Origin: Winogradskyella epiphytica
GTDB lineage: Bacteria > Bacteroidota > Bacteroidia > Flavobacteriales > Flavobacteriaceae
Direction: 5' to 3'
Assembly (NCBI RefSeq): GCF_003217215.1
Contig: NZ_QJTD01000001.1
Coordinates: 62,001 to 126,000 of the forward strand
DNA length: 64,000 nucleotides
Below the pieces are notes generated by a model that was not told the DNA's origin, did not search any database, and saw only the letters and a program-made list of their open reading frames with translations. Made by a program: the position numbers and the translations under genes. Positions within the stretch are counted from its first letter, which is position 1, and each line of letters opens with the position of its first letter. Shown here piece after piece: positions 53,540 through 63,406 of the stretch.

Positions 53540-53665
53540 AGATCTATGATAAGCCTCAAAATTAAATGAAGCCCTACTATTTGCTTAACTCAATCACATA
53601 TTATGTTAACAGCAATGCTAATTTTTCAAAAGAGAGGAAATTATTCTTCTAAGTAGTTCATACCA

Positions 53666-54772
53666 TTACGCTTTTTTTAAATATACCGAAAACTCCGAAC
53701 CAACATCAACTTCACTTTTTACCTCTACTCTACCGCCTAAGGATTCAATATGGTTTTTCGTAATAAATAAACCTATACCAATGGCATCAGGATTACAGTG
53801 AAAAGTTTTATACATCTGAAATAAGGAATCTCCAAATTTATCAAGATCAATCCCAAGACCATTATCTTTTATTTTCAGGACAACAAAATCACCTTCAACA
53901 TCGGAACTTAACGCAATTATGGGTTTTCGTTTTTCCGTTCTGTATTTAATGGCATTGGTTAAAAAATTAAGAATAATACTATCGAGATAGGCGGGAATAG
54001 CCTTTACACAAATGTCTTCATCAATCTCATTATAAATAACAGCTTTTGCATTTTGAGCCAAGGCAATAATATTATAGGTGGCTTTCTCTGCGTAATCATA
54101 TAAATTAAGAGCATCCATTTTAGAATCTTCGATCTCTCTAATTTTTGCAACTTCTGTTAAATGGGATACTGTTTCCTGTAAATTATCAACCGCCTGTTTT
54201 AACAATACAAAATTTTCATTTTGTTTTAAGGTAGAATCGTCATCTTCCAAAAATTCAGTAAGGGTTAAGAGATTCCCGGAATGTGACCTTAAGTTATGCG
54301 TTACAATACTTGCAAAGGCTCTTAATCGGTCATTCTGTTCTTTAGCCAAATAAAGCATGGTCTTTAACTTATCCTGACCTTTTTGGTGTTTCGTTATATC
54401 AGAAAACTGCCAAATCATATGAGGTTTGCCCTTTTTGAAATAGACCAACGACACATAAATGAGCATCCAAATTATAGTACCATCTTTATGAAAATAACGT
54501 TGTTTAACGCGGTATTTGTCAATTTTACCACTGATAAGTTTTTCAAACTTTTCCTCATGCACACCTAAATCTTGAACATAGACAATATTACTAATATCCA
54601 TGTTAAAGAGTTCCCATCTGGTATAACCAAAAGTTTCACAGACGCTATCATTAACTTTAAGCCAATCTCCCTCTAAATTTACAATAGCAATACCATTATA
54701 GGCATTATTAAAAGTACGCTCTAGCACATCAAAGGCACTAGAAAAATTCCGTAAATTATTTGTTACTTTCAT
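53666..54772 (-). CDS. PAS-domain sensor histidine kinase (first of a tandem pair)
   Basis: 368 residues. PAS+PAC (about 12-132: NAYNGIAIVNLEGDWLKVNDSVCETFGY, RYFHKDGTIIWMLIYVS), H-box THNLRSHSGN, N-box NFLTNAIKYR, G1 DNGLGID, G2 GIGLFITKN. Aligns along its length with the downstream kinase and clearly arose by duplication; the H-box Arg-x-His is shared and differs from the RSPL form of many flavobacterial kinases. Ligand sensed by the PAS domain unknown. Confidence 0.9.
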   Translation of the reverse strand: MKVTNNLRNFSSAFDVLERTFNNAYNGIAIVNLEGDWLKVNDSVCETFGYTRWELFNMDISNIVYVQDLGVHEEKFEKLISGKIDKYRVKQRYFHKDGTIIWMLIYVSLVYFKKGKPHMIWQFSDITKHQKGQDKLKTMLYLAKEQNDRLRAFASIVTHNLRSHSGNLLTLTEFLEDDDSTLKQNENFVLLKQAVDNLQETVSHLTEVAKIREIEDSKMDALNLYDYAEKATYNIIALAQNAKAVIYNEIDEDICVKAIPAYLDSIILNFLTNAIKYRTEKRKPIIALSSDVEGDFVVLKIKDNGLGIDLDKFGDSLFQMYKTFHCNPDAIGIGLFITKNHIESLGGRVEVKSEVDVGSEFSVYLKKA

Positions 54773-54927
54773 GCATAAAATTTACAGGGATTAATGTCAT
54801 TGAAAGCTATTAATTAGTCAAAAGGAATACGGGTAAAATCATAAAGGCCAACCTTGCCAAAACCAGGCGACACCTCTTTTTTAATCTTAAAAAGTTACGA
54901 AAAAAATACCAAATGACAAAAAAATAG

Positions 54928-54935
54928 TATATTTG
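54928..54935 (+). promoter_or_regulatory. -7 promoter box TATATTTG for rpsO
   Basis: Perfect TAnnTTTG, 54 bases upstream of the rpsO ATG. The 5' leader (about 48 nt) may hold the S15 autoregulatory site, which I cannot fold confidently. Confidence 0.5.
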
Positions 54936-54989
54936 CCGATCGGAAGAAAGGCTTTCGAGTACATAAAAATCATTTACAACAATATTAGA

Positions 54990-55259
54990 ATGTATTTAAC
55001 TAAAGAGAAAAAAGAAGAAATCTTCGAAAAGTACGGTAAAGGTAAAAACGATACTGGAAGTGCAGAAGGACAAATTGCGTTATTCACACACAGAATTAAC
55101 CACTTAACTGAACATTTAAAAAACAATCGTAAAGATTATAATACTGAGCGTGCCTTAGTAATGTTAGTAGGTAAGCGTCGTTCGCTACTTGATTATTTAA
55201 CTAAGAAAGATATCTTAAGATATCGTGCTATTATTAAAGAATTAGGATTAAGAAAATAA
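54990..55259 (+). CDS. rpsO: 30S ribosomal protein S15
   Basis: 89 residues from ATG 54990; the longer frame starting at 54933 is not family-like. DTGSAEGQIALFTHRINHLTEHLK and RRSLLDYLTKKDILRYRAIIKELGLRK are standard S15. Binds 16S rRNA central domain. Followed by pnp, the conserved bacterial order. Confidence 0.98.
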   Translation: MYLTKEKKEEIFEKYGKGKNDTGSAEGQIALFTHRINHLTEHLKNNRKDYNTERALVMLVGKRRSLLDYLTKKDILRYRAIIKELGLRK

Positions 55260-55273
55260 TCTCAATACAAAGA

Positions 55274-55296
55274 CCACGCGTTTAGCGTGGTTTTTT
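55274..55296 (+). terminator. Terminator between rpsO and pnp
   Basis: CCACGC and GCGTGG around GTTTA, then TTTTTT. The hairpin could reduce read-through from rpsO into pnp or be an mRNA processing site as in enterics. Confidence 0.8.
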
Positions 55297-55488
55297 GTAT
55301 GCAAATAACTCAAGCGTAAGAGTTTAAAAATCGCGAAAAAATAGCAGAAAGATCCTAAGTTTAGGATTGCGGTTTTTCATTGGTCCAGGCCTTTTAGGCC
55401 AAACAACAACTACAAAACAACAACACAACGACCATTGTTTAACATCGTTTTAGTCAGCAATAATGGGCTAAAACATAGAATTAAAATT

Positions 55489-57744
55489 ATGATACCAAAA
55501 GTATTTAAAGAAGTCATTGACCTTGGTGACGGGAGAGAGATTTCTATCGAAACCGGAAAATTAGCAAAACAAGCGCATGGTAGCGTTGTAGTGCGATCTG
55601 GAAAATGTATGTTACTATGTACAGTTGTTTCCAATTACAAACAATCTGATGTCGACTTCTTACCGTTGACTGTAGATTACAGAGAAAAATTCGCTGCCTC
55701 AGGTCGTTACCCAGGCGGTTTCTTCAAAAGAGAAGCAAGACCTAGTGATGGTGAAGTATTAACAATGCGTTTAGTGGACAGAGTTCTACGTCCATTATTC
55801 CCAAAAGATTATCACGCAGAAACACAAGTAATGATTCAGTTAATGTCTCATGACGAAGACGTGATGCCAGACGCTATGGCTGGATTAGCTGCATCTGCTG
55901 CAATTCAATTATCAGATTTCCCTTTCGAATGTCCAATCTCTGAAGCAAGAGTTGGTCGTATTAATGGCGAATTCATCATTAACCCAACACGTGCTCAATT
56001 GTTAGAATCTGACATCGATATGATGATTGGAGCTTCTGCCGATTCAGTTATGATGGTTGAAGGTGAAATGGATGAGATTTCTGAAGAAGAAATGGCGGAT
56101 GCTATTAAGTTTGCTCACGAAGCAATTAAAGAACAATGTGCGGCTCAAGTAAGATTAGCAGAAGCATTCGGAAAGAAAGAAGTTCGTGAATACGCTCCAG
56201 AAAGAACAGACGAAGATTTAGCGAAGAAAATTCATGATATGGCTTATGATAAAGTGTATGCAATTGCAAAAGCTGGATCTGCTAAACATGAAAGAAGCGC
56301 TGCATTTGATGCAATCAAAGAAGAAATTAAAGCTACTTTCAGCGAAGAAGAATTAGAAGACTTCGGTGGAATGGTTTCAAAATATTACTACCAAGCTGAA
56401 AAAGAAGCTATTCGTGACTTAACCTTAAATGAAGGTTTACGTTTAGATGGTAGAAAAACTGATGAGATTAGACCAATCTGGTGTGAAGTAGATTACTTAC
56501 CATCTACACACGGTTCGGCTGTCTTTACACGTGGAGAAACTCAAGCATTAGCTACAGTGACTCTAGGTACATCAAGAGAAGCAAACCAAATAGATATGCC
56601 ATCTTACGAAGGTGAAGAGCGTTTCTATTTACATTATAACTTCCCTCCTTTCTCAACAGGTGAGGCAAGACCAATTCGTGGAACATCTCGCCGTGAGATC
56701 GGACATGGTAATTTAGCACAACGTGCACTTAAAGGAATGGTTCCAGATGATAGCCCTTACACAGTAAGAGTTGTTTCTGAAATCTTAGAATCTAACGGTT
56801 CTTCTTCTATGGCAACAGTTTGTGCAGGTACAATGGCACTTATGGATGCTGGGGTACAATTAATTAAGCCAGTTTCTGGTATTGCTATGGGATTAATTTC
56901 TGATGGTGATTCTGGAAAATACGCTGTACTTTCAGATATCTTAGGGGATGAAGATCATTTAGGTGATATGGACTTTAAAGTAACTGGTACTGCAGATGGT
57001 ATTACTGCTTGTCAAATGGATATTAAAGTCAAAGGATTGTCTTACGAAATTTTAGTGAATGCACTAAAACAAGCTCGTGATGGTCGTTTACATATCTTAG
57101 ACAAGATTACAGAAACTATCGATAAGCCAAATGCTGAAGTTAAAGAACACGCGCCTACAATGGTAACAAGACGTATTCCTAACGAATTCATTGGAGCCTT
57201 AATCGGACCTGGTGGAAAAGTAATTCAGGAAATGCAAAAAGAAACCGATACAACGATTGTTATTAACGAAGATCCTGTAACGGAAGAAGGTATTGTTGAA
57301 ATTTTAGGTGTTGGTAAAAAAGGTATTGATGCTGTTTTAGCAAAAATAGACTCTTTATTATTCAAACCAGAAGTGGGTAGCATTTACGAAGTAAAAGTCA
57401 TTAAAATGTTAGATTTTGGTGCTGTTGTAGAATATACACAAGCTCCAGGAAACGAAGTTTTATTACACGTATCTGAATTAGCTTGGGAACGTACAGAAAA
57501 TGTATCGGATGTGGTAAACATGGGCGATGTATTTGATGTGAAGTACTTCGGTATCGATTCTAGAACTCGTAAAGAAAAAGTATCTCGTAAAGCGATCTTA
57601 CCAAAACCAGAAGGTTATGTGGCAAGACCACCAAGAGATGATAACCGTTCTGGTGGACGTGATAATAATAGAGGAAGAGATAATCGCGGACGTGATAACA
57701 GACGTGATGATCGTAAACCAAGAGAAAATAAGAGAGAAGATTAA
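55489..57744 (+). CDS. pnp: Polyribonucleotide nucleotidyltransferase
   Basis: 751 residues from ATG 55489 ([17 protein letters not shown]); the frame opens earlier at 55435 but that tail is not family-like. Two RNase PH domains (about 10-140, 330-470), alpha-helical linker, KH domain ([18 protein letters not shown]) and S1 domain ([20 protein letters not shown]). The C-terminal 40 residues are a low-complexity Arg/Asp/Asn/Gly tail ([14 protein letters not shown]), a likely RNA-binding extension. Phosphorolytic 3'-5' RNA decay and tailing. Confidence 0.98.
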   Translation: MIPKVFKEVIDLGDGREISIETGKLAKQAHGSVVVRSGKCMLLCTVVSNYKQSDVDFLPLTVDYREKFAASGRYPGGFFKREARPSDGEVLTMRLVDRVLRPLFPKDYHAETQVMIQLMSHDEDVMPDAMAGLAASAAIQLSDFPFECPISEARVGRINGEFIINPTRAQLLESDIDMMIGASADSVMMVEGEMDEISEEEMADAIKFAHEAIKEQCAAQVRLAEAFGKKEVREYAPERTDEDLAKKIHDMAYDKVYAIAKAGSAKHERSAAFDAIKEEIKATFSEEELEDFGGMVSKYYYQAEKEAIRDLTLNEGLRLDGRKTDEIRPIWCEVDYLPSTHGSAVFTRGETQALATVTLGTSREANQIDMPSYEGEERFYLHYNFPPFSTGEARPIRGTSRREIGHGNLAQRALKGMVPDDSPYTVRVVSEILESNGSSSMATVCAGTMALMDAGVQLIKPVSGIAMGLISDGDSGKYAVLSDILGDEDHLGDMDFKVTGTADGITACQMDIKVKGLSYEILVNALKQARDGRLHILDKITETIDKPNAEVKEHAPTMVTRRIPNEFIGALIGPGGKVIQEMQKETDTTIVINEDPVTEEGIVEILGVGKKGIDAVLAKIDSLLFKPEVGSIYEVKVIKMLDFGAVVEYTQAPGNEVLLHVSELAWERTENVSDVVNMGDVFDVKYFGIDSRTRKEKVSRKAILPKPEGYVARPPRDDNRSGGRDNNRGRDNRGRDNRRDDRKPRENKRED

Positions 57745-57770
57745 TTATCTTTTACATCTTAAGACTATAA

Positions 57771-57805
57771 AAAACCCATCAAGGAAACTTGATGGGTTTT
57801 TGCTT
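57771..57805 (+). terminator. Terminator after pnp
   Basis: AAAACCCATCAAG (57771-57783) and CTTGATGGGTTTT (57788-57800) around a GAAA tetraloop, followed by T-rich sequence. Confidence 0.88.
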
Positions 57806-57999
57806 TTTTACCAACAGGCAAACGTTAAAATATGAATAGGCCTTCATTTCTCGTTTCCTTAACCCTAGCTTGACTTGAGCTTAGGTTTTAACTGAATTCC
57901 CCTATTTTTTTCAATGTTAAATAAAATCTAAAAACAATCTAAACTTACGAAGTCAACGTACATCGGGTATTAGTTAACATCAAAACTATTACACGACAT

Positions 58000-59436
58000 A
58001 TGAATACAAACAAAAAATCGTCTAAGAATTTCTTAGCCTCTACTAAAGACAAAATAACCGCATTACCAAATACCATCAACTTACTATTAAACAGTAAGAG
58101 TAAAACTGAGAATCCTTATAACCGAATTGTATTACTAAGTTCGTTTTTACTGTTAATTCTAGGTATTTACTTTTTCTCTGTGTTTCATGGCGACTTTCAG
58201 CAATTCAATGCTGATCGTATGAGTACCACTCTAGGCTATTCATTCATTATTATAGCAACAAGTTTATTGGCGTTTAAAATTCTATTCTTTTTATTCAAAG
58301 CCTATAACTATTACAAATACAAAGCTATTGAGTCTGTATCAGATGAAGAACTTCCAACCTGTACCGTTATTGTACCAGCTTACAATGAAGGAAAACAAGT
58401 ATGGGATACTTTAAAGAGTTTAGCCAATAGTAATTACCCCGAACATAAATTACAGTTATTATCTATCGATGATGGAAGTAAAGATGATACCTGGGATTGG
58501 ATGTTAAAGGCAAAGGAAGAGTTAGGAGACCGTTTAGAGATTCTTCAACAACCAAAAAACCAAGGAAAACGTCACGCCCTTTATCGTGGTTTTAATATAG
58601 GAACTGGAGATATTTATGTGACTGTAGATAGTGATTCTATTGTGACTGAAGATACCCTGAGAAACTTGGTGAGTCCATTTGTAAAAGACGAAAACTGTGG
58701 TGCTGTAGCAGGAAATATTAGAGTTCTTAATAACAAAAAGGAAATGCTTCCTAAGATGTTAGATGTAAGTTTTGTATTGAGTTTTGAGTTTGTGCGTTCG
58801 GCAGAAAGTAATTTGAACTCGGTATTATGTACACCAGGCGCTTTAGCCGCTTATAGAAGTACTGCGGTTCACGAATGTTTACCACAATGGATCAATCAAA
58901 CCTTTATGGGCCAGCCGTCAGATATTGGAGAAGACAGAGCCATGACCAATATGATATTAAAACAAGGGAAGTACGTCTTATTCCAAAAGAATGCGGTGGC
59001 TTACACCAATGTTCCTGAAGAGTATTTAGGCTTATATAAGATGTTTATCAGATGGGGACGAAGCAATGTGCGTGAGAACCTTGAAATGTCTAAATATGTA
59101 TTCACCAATTTTAGAGAAAGCGGTAAATCAGGAATTAGACTATTATTTATCAGTCAGTTCTTAAAGATACTGATGAGTTACCCATTACTAATTTCTATGT
59201 TGTTCTTTGTATTGGTGCACCCGCTCCTATTCTTAGGGTCGACCTTAGTGAGTATATTAGTCGTGTCCACATTTTCAGTGCTGTTCTTTGCAAGTCAGTA
59301 TAAAACAACAGAAGGCTTTTGGGCTTATTCGTATAGTATCTTATATACCTTCGCCTTATTCTGGATTACACCTTATGCTATTGCAACCGCAAATAGAAGA
59401 GGTTGGTTAACCAGAGGCTTAGCAGAAAAGAAATAA
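58000..59436 (+). CDS. Processive family 2 glycosyltransferase (hyaluronan/chitin-synthase-like)
   Basis: 478 residues. Two N-terminal helices (about 45-62, 82-100), a cytoplasmic GT-A domain with VPAYNEGKQVWDTL, SIDDGSKDDT, VDSDSIV (DxD), GEDRAMTN and FIRWGRSN (an RW motif of processive enzymes), then three or four C-terminal helices. Layout resembles NodC, HasA and related N-acetylglucosaminyl/glucuronyl polymerases, implying secretion of a polysaccharide; product cannot be stated. No accessory polysaccharide genes nearby. Ends in a strong terminator. Confidence 0.85.
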   Translation: MNTNKKSSKNFLASTKDKITALPNTINLLLNSKSKTENPYNRIVLLSSFLLLILGIYFFSVFHGDFQQFNADRMSTTLGYSFIIIATSLLAFKILFFLFKAYNYYKYKAIESVSDEELPTCTVIVPAYNEGKQVWDTLKSLANSNYPEHKLQLLSIDDGSKDDTWDWMLKAKEELGDRLEILQQPKNQGKRHALYRGFNIGTGDIYVTVDSDSIVTEDTLRNLVSPFVKDENCGAVAGNIRVLNNKKEMLPKMLDVSFVLSFEFVRSAESNLNSVLCTPGALAAYRSTAVHECLPQWINQTFMGQPSDIGEDRAMTNMILKQGKYVLFQKNAVAYTNVPEEYLGLYKMFIRWGRSNVRENLEMSKYVFTNFRESGKSGIRLLFISQFLKILMSYPLLISMLFFVLVHPLLFLGSTLVSILVVSTFSVLFFASQYKTTEGFWAYSYSILYTFALFWITPYAIATANRRGWLTRGLAEKK

Positions 59437-59461
59437 GTTCTTATAGCATTACAACTTTATT

Positions 59462-59506
59462 AAGATGGTCTAAAATATATGATATGTTTTAGACCATCTT
59501 TTTTTT
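59462..59506 (+). terminator. Terminator after the GT2 gene
   Basis: 14-nt arms (59462-59475 and 59487-59500) pair perfectly around an 11-nt loop, followed by T8. Confidence 0.9.
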
Positions 59507-59628
59507 GCACCACATACAACTCATTAATTATCAGCTATCCGCATTAAACATATTGCTTTAATCCTGAGAAACACATTCAGATATTATTGAAATGATCGCT
59601 GATGTTCTCATAAATCACTAAAAACCTA

Positions 59629-59684
59629 CAAAATGTCACCGACAAATTGTCGGATTGTTGAAAAGCTTGAATTTCAACATTTTG
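59629..59684 (+). promoter_or_regulatory. Nested inverted repeats in the leader region of proCBA
   Basis: The 411-bp gap before proC holds, besides the GT2 terminator, this cluster: CCGACAA-A-TTGTCGG (59639-59653), TGTTGAAA/TTTCAACA (59656-59663, 59672-59679) and an outer pair CAAAATGT/ACATTTTG (59629-59636, 59677-59684). Together they could fold as a three-way junction, and the outer stem competes with the second hairpin over 59677-59679. Candidate regulatory RNA or operator; nothing else is seen in the rest of the gap. Confidence 0.4.
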
Positions 59685-59847
59685 AATTTTACAATAATTC
59701 ACCCTGTATTATTAGAATATTTTAAAGAATGACATAAAACCCTACAAACTTCATAATTCTCAAAATCAAAGATTCTATTTGGCACTTCCGTACAGTCCTT
59801 GTGGTGTATAGTGTGATTTAATATAAAGAAGAAATAACTCAATAAGA

Positions 59848-60654
59848 ATGAAAGTATTAGTAATTGGAGCCGGAAATATGGGCTTGACTTATGCAGAAGG
59901 AATGGCAGATTCGCCAATGCTGAATAAGCACAAGCTAAAAATATATGATACCGATCCAAAAAAAATAAAAAGTTTACGAGAAGATTCAAGATTTGATGTT
60001 TACGATAATTTAGACGACTGCTTACCAAAAGCCGATATCGTTTTTGTGGCCGTAAAACCTTATCATAGTGATGGCTTATTTGAAGAGATGAAAACTATGA
60101 TCAACCAGAGTCAGATTTTTGTATCTCTCATGGCAGGAGTCACCATTGATACCATTCAGGAGAAATTAGAAGCTTCAAAAGTGATTCGAACCATGCCTAA
60201 TTTACCAGCACAGGTGGGTAAAGGTGTGACCTCTTATACCGAATCTAAAGAGGTGTCTCGTGTAGAACTCATCATGGTTAGAAATCTATTAGACACTACA
60301 GGAACATCGATACATGTAGATACCGAAACTTTTATCGATGCCTCAACAGGGATTTCAGGAAGTGGACCGGCTTATGTCTTTTACTTTATGCAATCTATGC
60401 TAGAAGCTGCTTTAAAAATGGGCTTTTCAGCTTACGATTCTAAAGTATTAGTCAGTAGTACTTTTGAAGGCGCTATCGAGCTCTTCAATCAAAACGACAT
60501 CTCTCCAAAATCATGGATTGCTAAAGTCGCTTCAAAAGGTGGTACCACCCAAGCGGCCATCGACTCCATGGAAGACAATAACGTCAAGCAACTTATCCAA
60601 GATGCTGCTTATGCCGCTTTCGACAGAGCGGTAGAATTAGGTAAAGAAGATTAA
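59848..60654 (+). CDS. proC: Pyrroline-5-carboxylate reductase
   Basis: 268 residues, standard. NADPH site VIGAGNMGLTYAEGM at the N-terminus; FVAVKPYH, RTMPNLPAQVGKG, GISGSGPAYVFYFMQSM and KVASKGGTTQAAIDSM are the family blocks. Last step of proline synthesis. First gene of a proC-proB-proA run; the order is unusual relative to enterics but known in flavobacteria. Confidence 0.97.
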   Translation: MKVLVIGAGNMGLTYAEGMADSPMLNKHKLKIYDTDPKKIKSLREDSRFDVYDNLDDCLPKADIVFVAVKPYHSDGLFEEMKTMINQSQIFVSLMAGVTIDTIQEKLEASKVIRTMPNLPAQVGKGVTSYTESKEVSRVELIMVRNLLDTTGTSIHVDTETFIDASTGISGSGPAYVFYFMQSMLEAALKMGFSAYDSKVLVSSTFEGAIELFNQNDISPKSWIAKVASKGGTTQAAIDSMEDNNVKQLIQDAAYAAFDRAVELGKED

Positions 60655-60769
60655 ACCTAATTTCCTTAAAAAATCAATTAAATAATTTTCAAATCGAGTG
60701 TCTACATTTTCTAAAAATGCTGGCCCTCACAAACCTGCAAGATAGTTTCTTGCACATAGATTAAACACA

Positions 60770-61549
60770 ATGAATGACGATATAAAACGTGTGGTGGTCA
60801 AAGTAGGCACCAACGTATTAACTAATAAAGACAATAGAATTTTAGGACCCGTTCTTCGTGAATTGGTCAGGCAAATCGCCGTACTATATGAAGAAGACAT
60901 CTTAGTGGTATTGGTCTCTTCGGGATCTGCCATGGCAGGAATGGAAGTTTTAGGCGATACGGATATTAAAGATAAATCAATCCGACGACAAGTCTATTCT
61001 GCCGTAGGTCAACCCAGAATGATGCGCCATTATTATAGTATTTTCCATGATTACGGCATGCGATGCGCTCAAATTTTAGCCACGAAGCGTGATTTCGATA
61101 TTGGTAAACACCGACAAAATATGATTAATTGTTATGAAGGTTTATTGTCTGAAGGCGTGATTCCTATTGCTAATGAAGATGATGCCGTGTCTTTAACCAT
61201 GTCTATGTTCACGGATAATGATGAGTTAGCGAGTTTAGTCGCTGAACTTATCGATGCCGACCGACTAATCATTCTATCGGATACCGACGGACTTTATACA
61301 GGCCACCCAGATGACGATGATTCCATCAAGGTGAGTGAAGTAAAAACCAATGACAATGTAGAACAATATGTTCAGGAGTCGAATAAAAAAGAAGGAGAAG
61401 GCCGAGGCGGAATGGCTTCAAAATTAAGAATCGCCAAATTCACGGCTAACAAAGATATTCCAACATACATCGCAAATGGGAAACGCGAAAATGTCATTGT
61501 AGACATTATTAATAATAAAGAAGTAGGCACCAAATTTATTTCGGCCTAA
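60770..61549 (+). CDS. proB: Glutamate 5-kinase, short form without PUA domain
   Basis: 259 residues with the amino-acid kinase fold: VKVGTNVLT, LVSSGSAMAGM, IPIANEDDAV, SDTDGLYTGHP and GRGGMASKLRIA. The C-terminal PUA domain of the E. coli enzyme (367 residues) is absent, as in several other phyla. Phosphorylates glutamate, the controlled step of proline synthesis. 21 bases upstream of proA. Confidence 0.96.
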   Translation: MNDDIKRVVVKVGTNVLTNKDNRILGPVLRELVRQIAVLYEEDILVVLVSSGSAMAGMEVLGDTDIKDKSIRRQVYSAVGQPRMMRHYYSIFHDYGMRCAQILATKRDFDIGKHRQNMINCYEGLLSEGVIPIANEDDAVSLTMSMFTDNDELASLVAELIDADRLIILSDTDGLYTGHPDDDDSIKVSEVKTNDNVEQYVQESNKKEGEGRGGMASKLRIAKFTANKDIPTYIANGKRENVIVDIINNKEVGTKFISA

Positions 61550-61570
61550 ATCAATAAAAAAAACAAACAC

Positions 61571-62770
61571 ATGAAACTATTACATACAGATATAAAAAAC
61601 AAAGTTCTTCAATCCATGATCGAAATTCTAGATCGTGAACGAACGAACATTATAGACGCGAACAAAAAGGATTTAGAGGCCTTTAATAGAGACGACCAAG
61701 CTTTATATGACAGATTGGTGGTGAACAACAAGAAGGTTGATGAAATGATTGCGGCCGTAGATGCTGTGATGCACCAAGAAGATCCTGTAAGTCAAGAGAT
61801 TTCTAATCTGACTTTAAAAAACGGGTTGAACATTGTAAATACAACAGCCCCTTTTGGGACCATTCTGATTATTTACGAATCCCGACCAGACGTCACTATT
61901 GAAGCGGCAGTTTTAGCCTTTAAAGCGAATAATAAGATTTTATTAAAAGGCGGAAAAGAAGCCTTAAATTCTAATCTTATCTTAGAACAATGTTGGCACG
62001 AAGCATTGGAAACTCACGGATTGTCTAAAGACTGGATCAAGCTTCTACACTTACAACGTGAAGAAACTCAAGAATTCTTAAAGAATCCAACCGAGCCACT
62101 AGACTTAATTGTGCCACGAGGAGGTGAACGTCTCATCAACTTTGTTAAGACTCATGCCACCTGCGCTGTTCTAGTCAGTGGTAGAGGAAATAATTTCTTA
62201 TATGTTTCAGAGCATGCGGACTGGGCAAAAGCGGTAAACGTGATTATCAACGCCAAGACCGATAAAATTTCAGGATGTAATGCCTTAGACAAGGTGCTTA
62301 TCAATAAAAACCTACCTGAATATCAAACGAAGTTAAAAATGCTTCAAGAAAAGCTAGAACAACATAAGGTTGAAATTATTGTAGACGATAAGGTCTCTGG
62401 TATTTTATCTCAAAAAGAAACGATTCAAGATGCAGGCATTTGGTATGAAGAATTTCTAGCCTTAAAATTATTAATTGCCGAAGTAGAATCTCTAGACGAA
62501 GCCGTGTCAACTATCAACAAATATTCTGGAAAGCATTCGGCAGCCATTATTACTGAAGATAAAGCCGAAGCGATGACCTTTATGCAACAAGTGGATAGTG
62601 CGGCTGTGTACCATAATGCTTCGACGCGATTCACCGATGGTGGACAGATGGGTGTTGGTGCAGAATTAGCGATTAGTACAGATAAGTTACACCACAGAGG
62701 CCCATTAGGCCTCAACCAATTGGTCACCAATAAATATTATGTGTATGGTGACGGCCAAGTACGTGTATAA
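61571..62770 (+). CDS. proA: Glutamate-5-semialdehyde dehydrogenase (gamma-glutamyl phosphate reductase)
   Basis: 399 residues. GTILIIYESRPDVTIEAA, KGGKEALNSN, and the catalytic-cysteine region KTDKISGCNALDKVL are present, ending RGPLGLNQLVTNKYYV. Reduces glutamyl phosphate to glutamate semialdehyde for ProC after cyclisation. Followed by a terminator hairpin. Confidence 0.97.
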   Translation: MKLLHTDIKNKVLQSMIEILDRERTNIIDANKKDLEAFNRDDQALYDRLVVNNKKVDEMIAAVDAVMHQEDPVSQEISNLTLKNGLNIVNTTAPFGTILIIYESRPDVTIEAAVLAFKANNKILLKGGKEALNSNLILEQCWHEALETHGLSKDWIKLLHLQREETQEFLKNPTEPLDLIVPRGGERLINFVKTHATCAVLVSGRGNNFLYVSEHADWAKAVNVIINAKTDKISGCNALDKVLINKNLPEYQTKLKMLQEKLEQHKVEIIVDDKVSGILSQKETIQDAGIWYEEFLALKLLIAEVESLDEAVSTINKYSGKHSAAIITEDKAEAMTFMQQVDSAAVYHNASTRFTDGGQMGVGAELAISTDKLHHRGPLGLNQLVTNKYYVYGDGQVRV

Positions 62771-62864
62771 ATTAAAACTATAGCTAATCGATGGCTAGTT
62801 TTGCTTAGACAAGCGTCTGCCGTTTTCGGCCAATGATGTTCGCAGAACCACACAACAGACTGAT

Positions 62865-62910
62865 AACCAAATGGTTTTAACGTTAAATTATTAAAATCAT
62901 TTGGTTTTCT
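62865..62910 (+). terminator. Terminator-like hairpin after proA
   Basis: 16-nt arms 62865-62880 and 62891-62906 pair with one G-U, 10-nt loop, ending in a short T-run. Lies 30 bases before the next gene. Confidence 0.65.
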
Positions 62911-62936
62911 CATTAAAAAAACGTACACTATAGGTT

Positions 62937-63311
62937 ATGATAACACAAGATAAAAGCAAGTACACATTAGAATTAAGTCAGTCCATTTCCTACCTTGAGA
63001 ACTTAGGATATTCAAACATCAAGGCCGATATGGAAGGCTATGAATCACCAAAATCCTATCATAAAAAAGGCAGTGATATCGATGTCACCCCAGATATTGT
63101 TGCAGAAAAGGAAGGTCGAAAGCACATTTTCGATTTAAGTTTAAAGTCTCAGAAACCACGATTATTAAAATCAAAATGGTTATTTTTAAATACTTTGAGT
63201 CAATTGAAATCTTACCGTTTCCGATTAATCACCACACGTGGCCATTACAAATTCACCAATGAAATCATTGAAGATATTAATCTCGACACGGTAAAGCTTC
63301 TTAAGATTTAA
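62937..63311 (+). CDS. Conserved protein of unknown function
   Basis: 124 residues, soluble, basic. Visible features: an N-terminal helix (LELSQSISYLENLGY), then SDIDVTPDIV (Pro52-Asp53) and FDLSLK (Asp66 to Lys70), which recalls a nuclease-type PD...(D/E)xK spacing but with Ser where Asp/Glu of the ExK should be. No signal peptide. Downstream of the proline operon and directly upstream of rpoD on the same strand; the family is one I recall only as hypothetical in flavobacteria. Confidence 0.65.
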   Translation: MITQDKSKYTLELSQSISYLENLGYSNIKADMEGYESPKSYHKKGSDIDVTPDIVAEKEGRKHIFDLSLKSQKPRLLKSKWLFLNTLSQLKSYRFRLITTRGHYKFTNEIIEDINLDTVKLLKI

Positions 63312-63406
63312 AAGTTTTTTTATTATTGTGTAACATTTTTATGACTTTACACGTATAATAAAAGCAACACGTTGTTGTAATAAAATTGCACAAATCTTAA
63401 AATTAA

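Noticed and set aside
59699-60028. 109-codon open frame on the minus strand across the proC leader and 5' end
   Set aside because: It is antisense to proC, has low-complexity Phe/Leu/Ser composition and no family resemblance.
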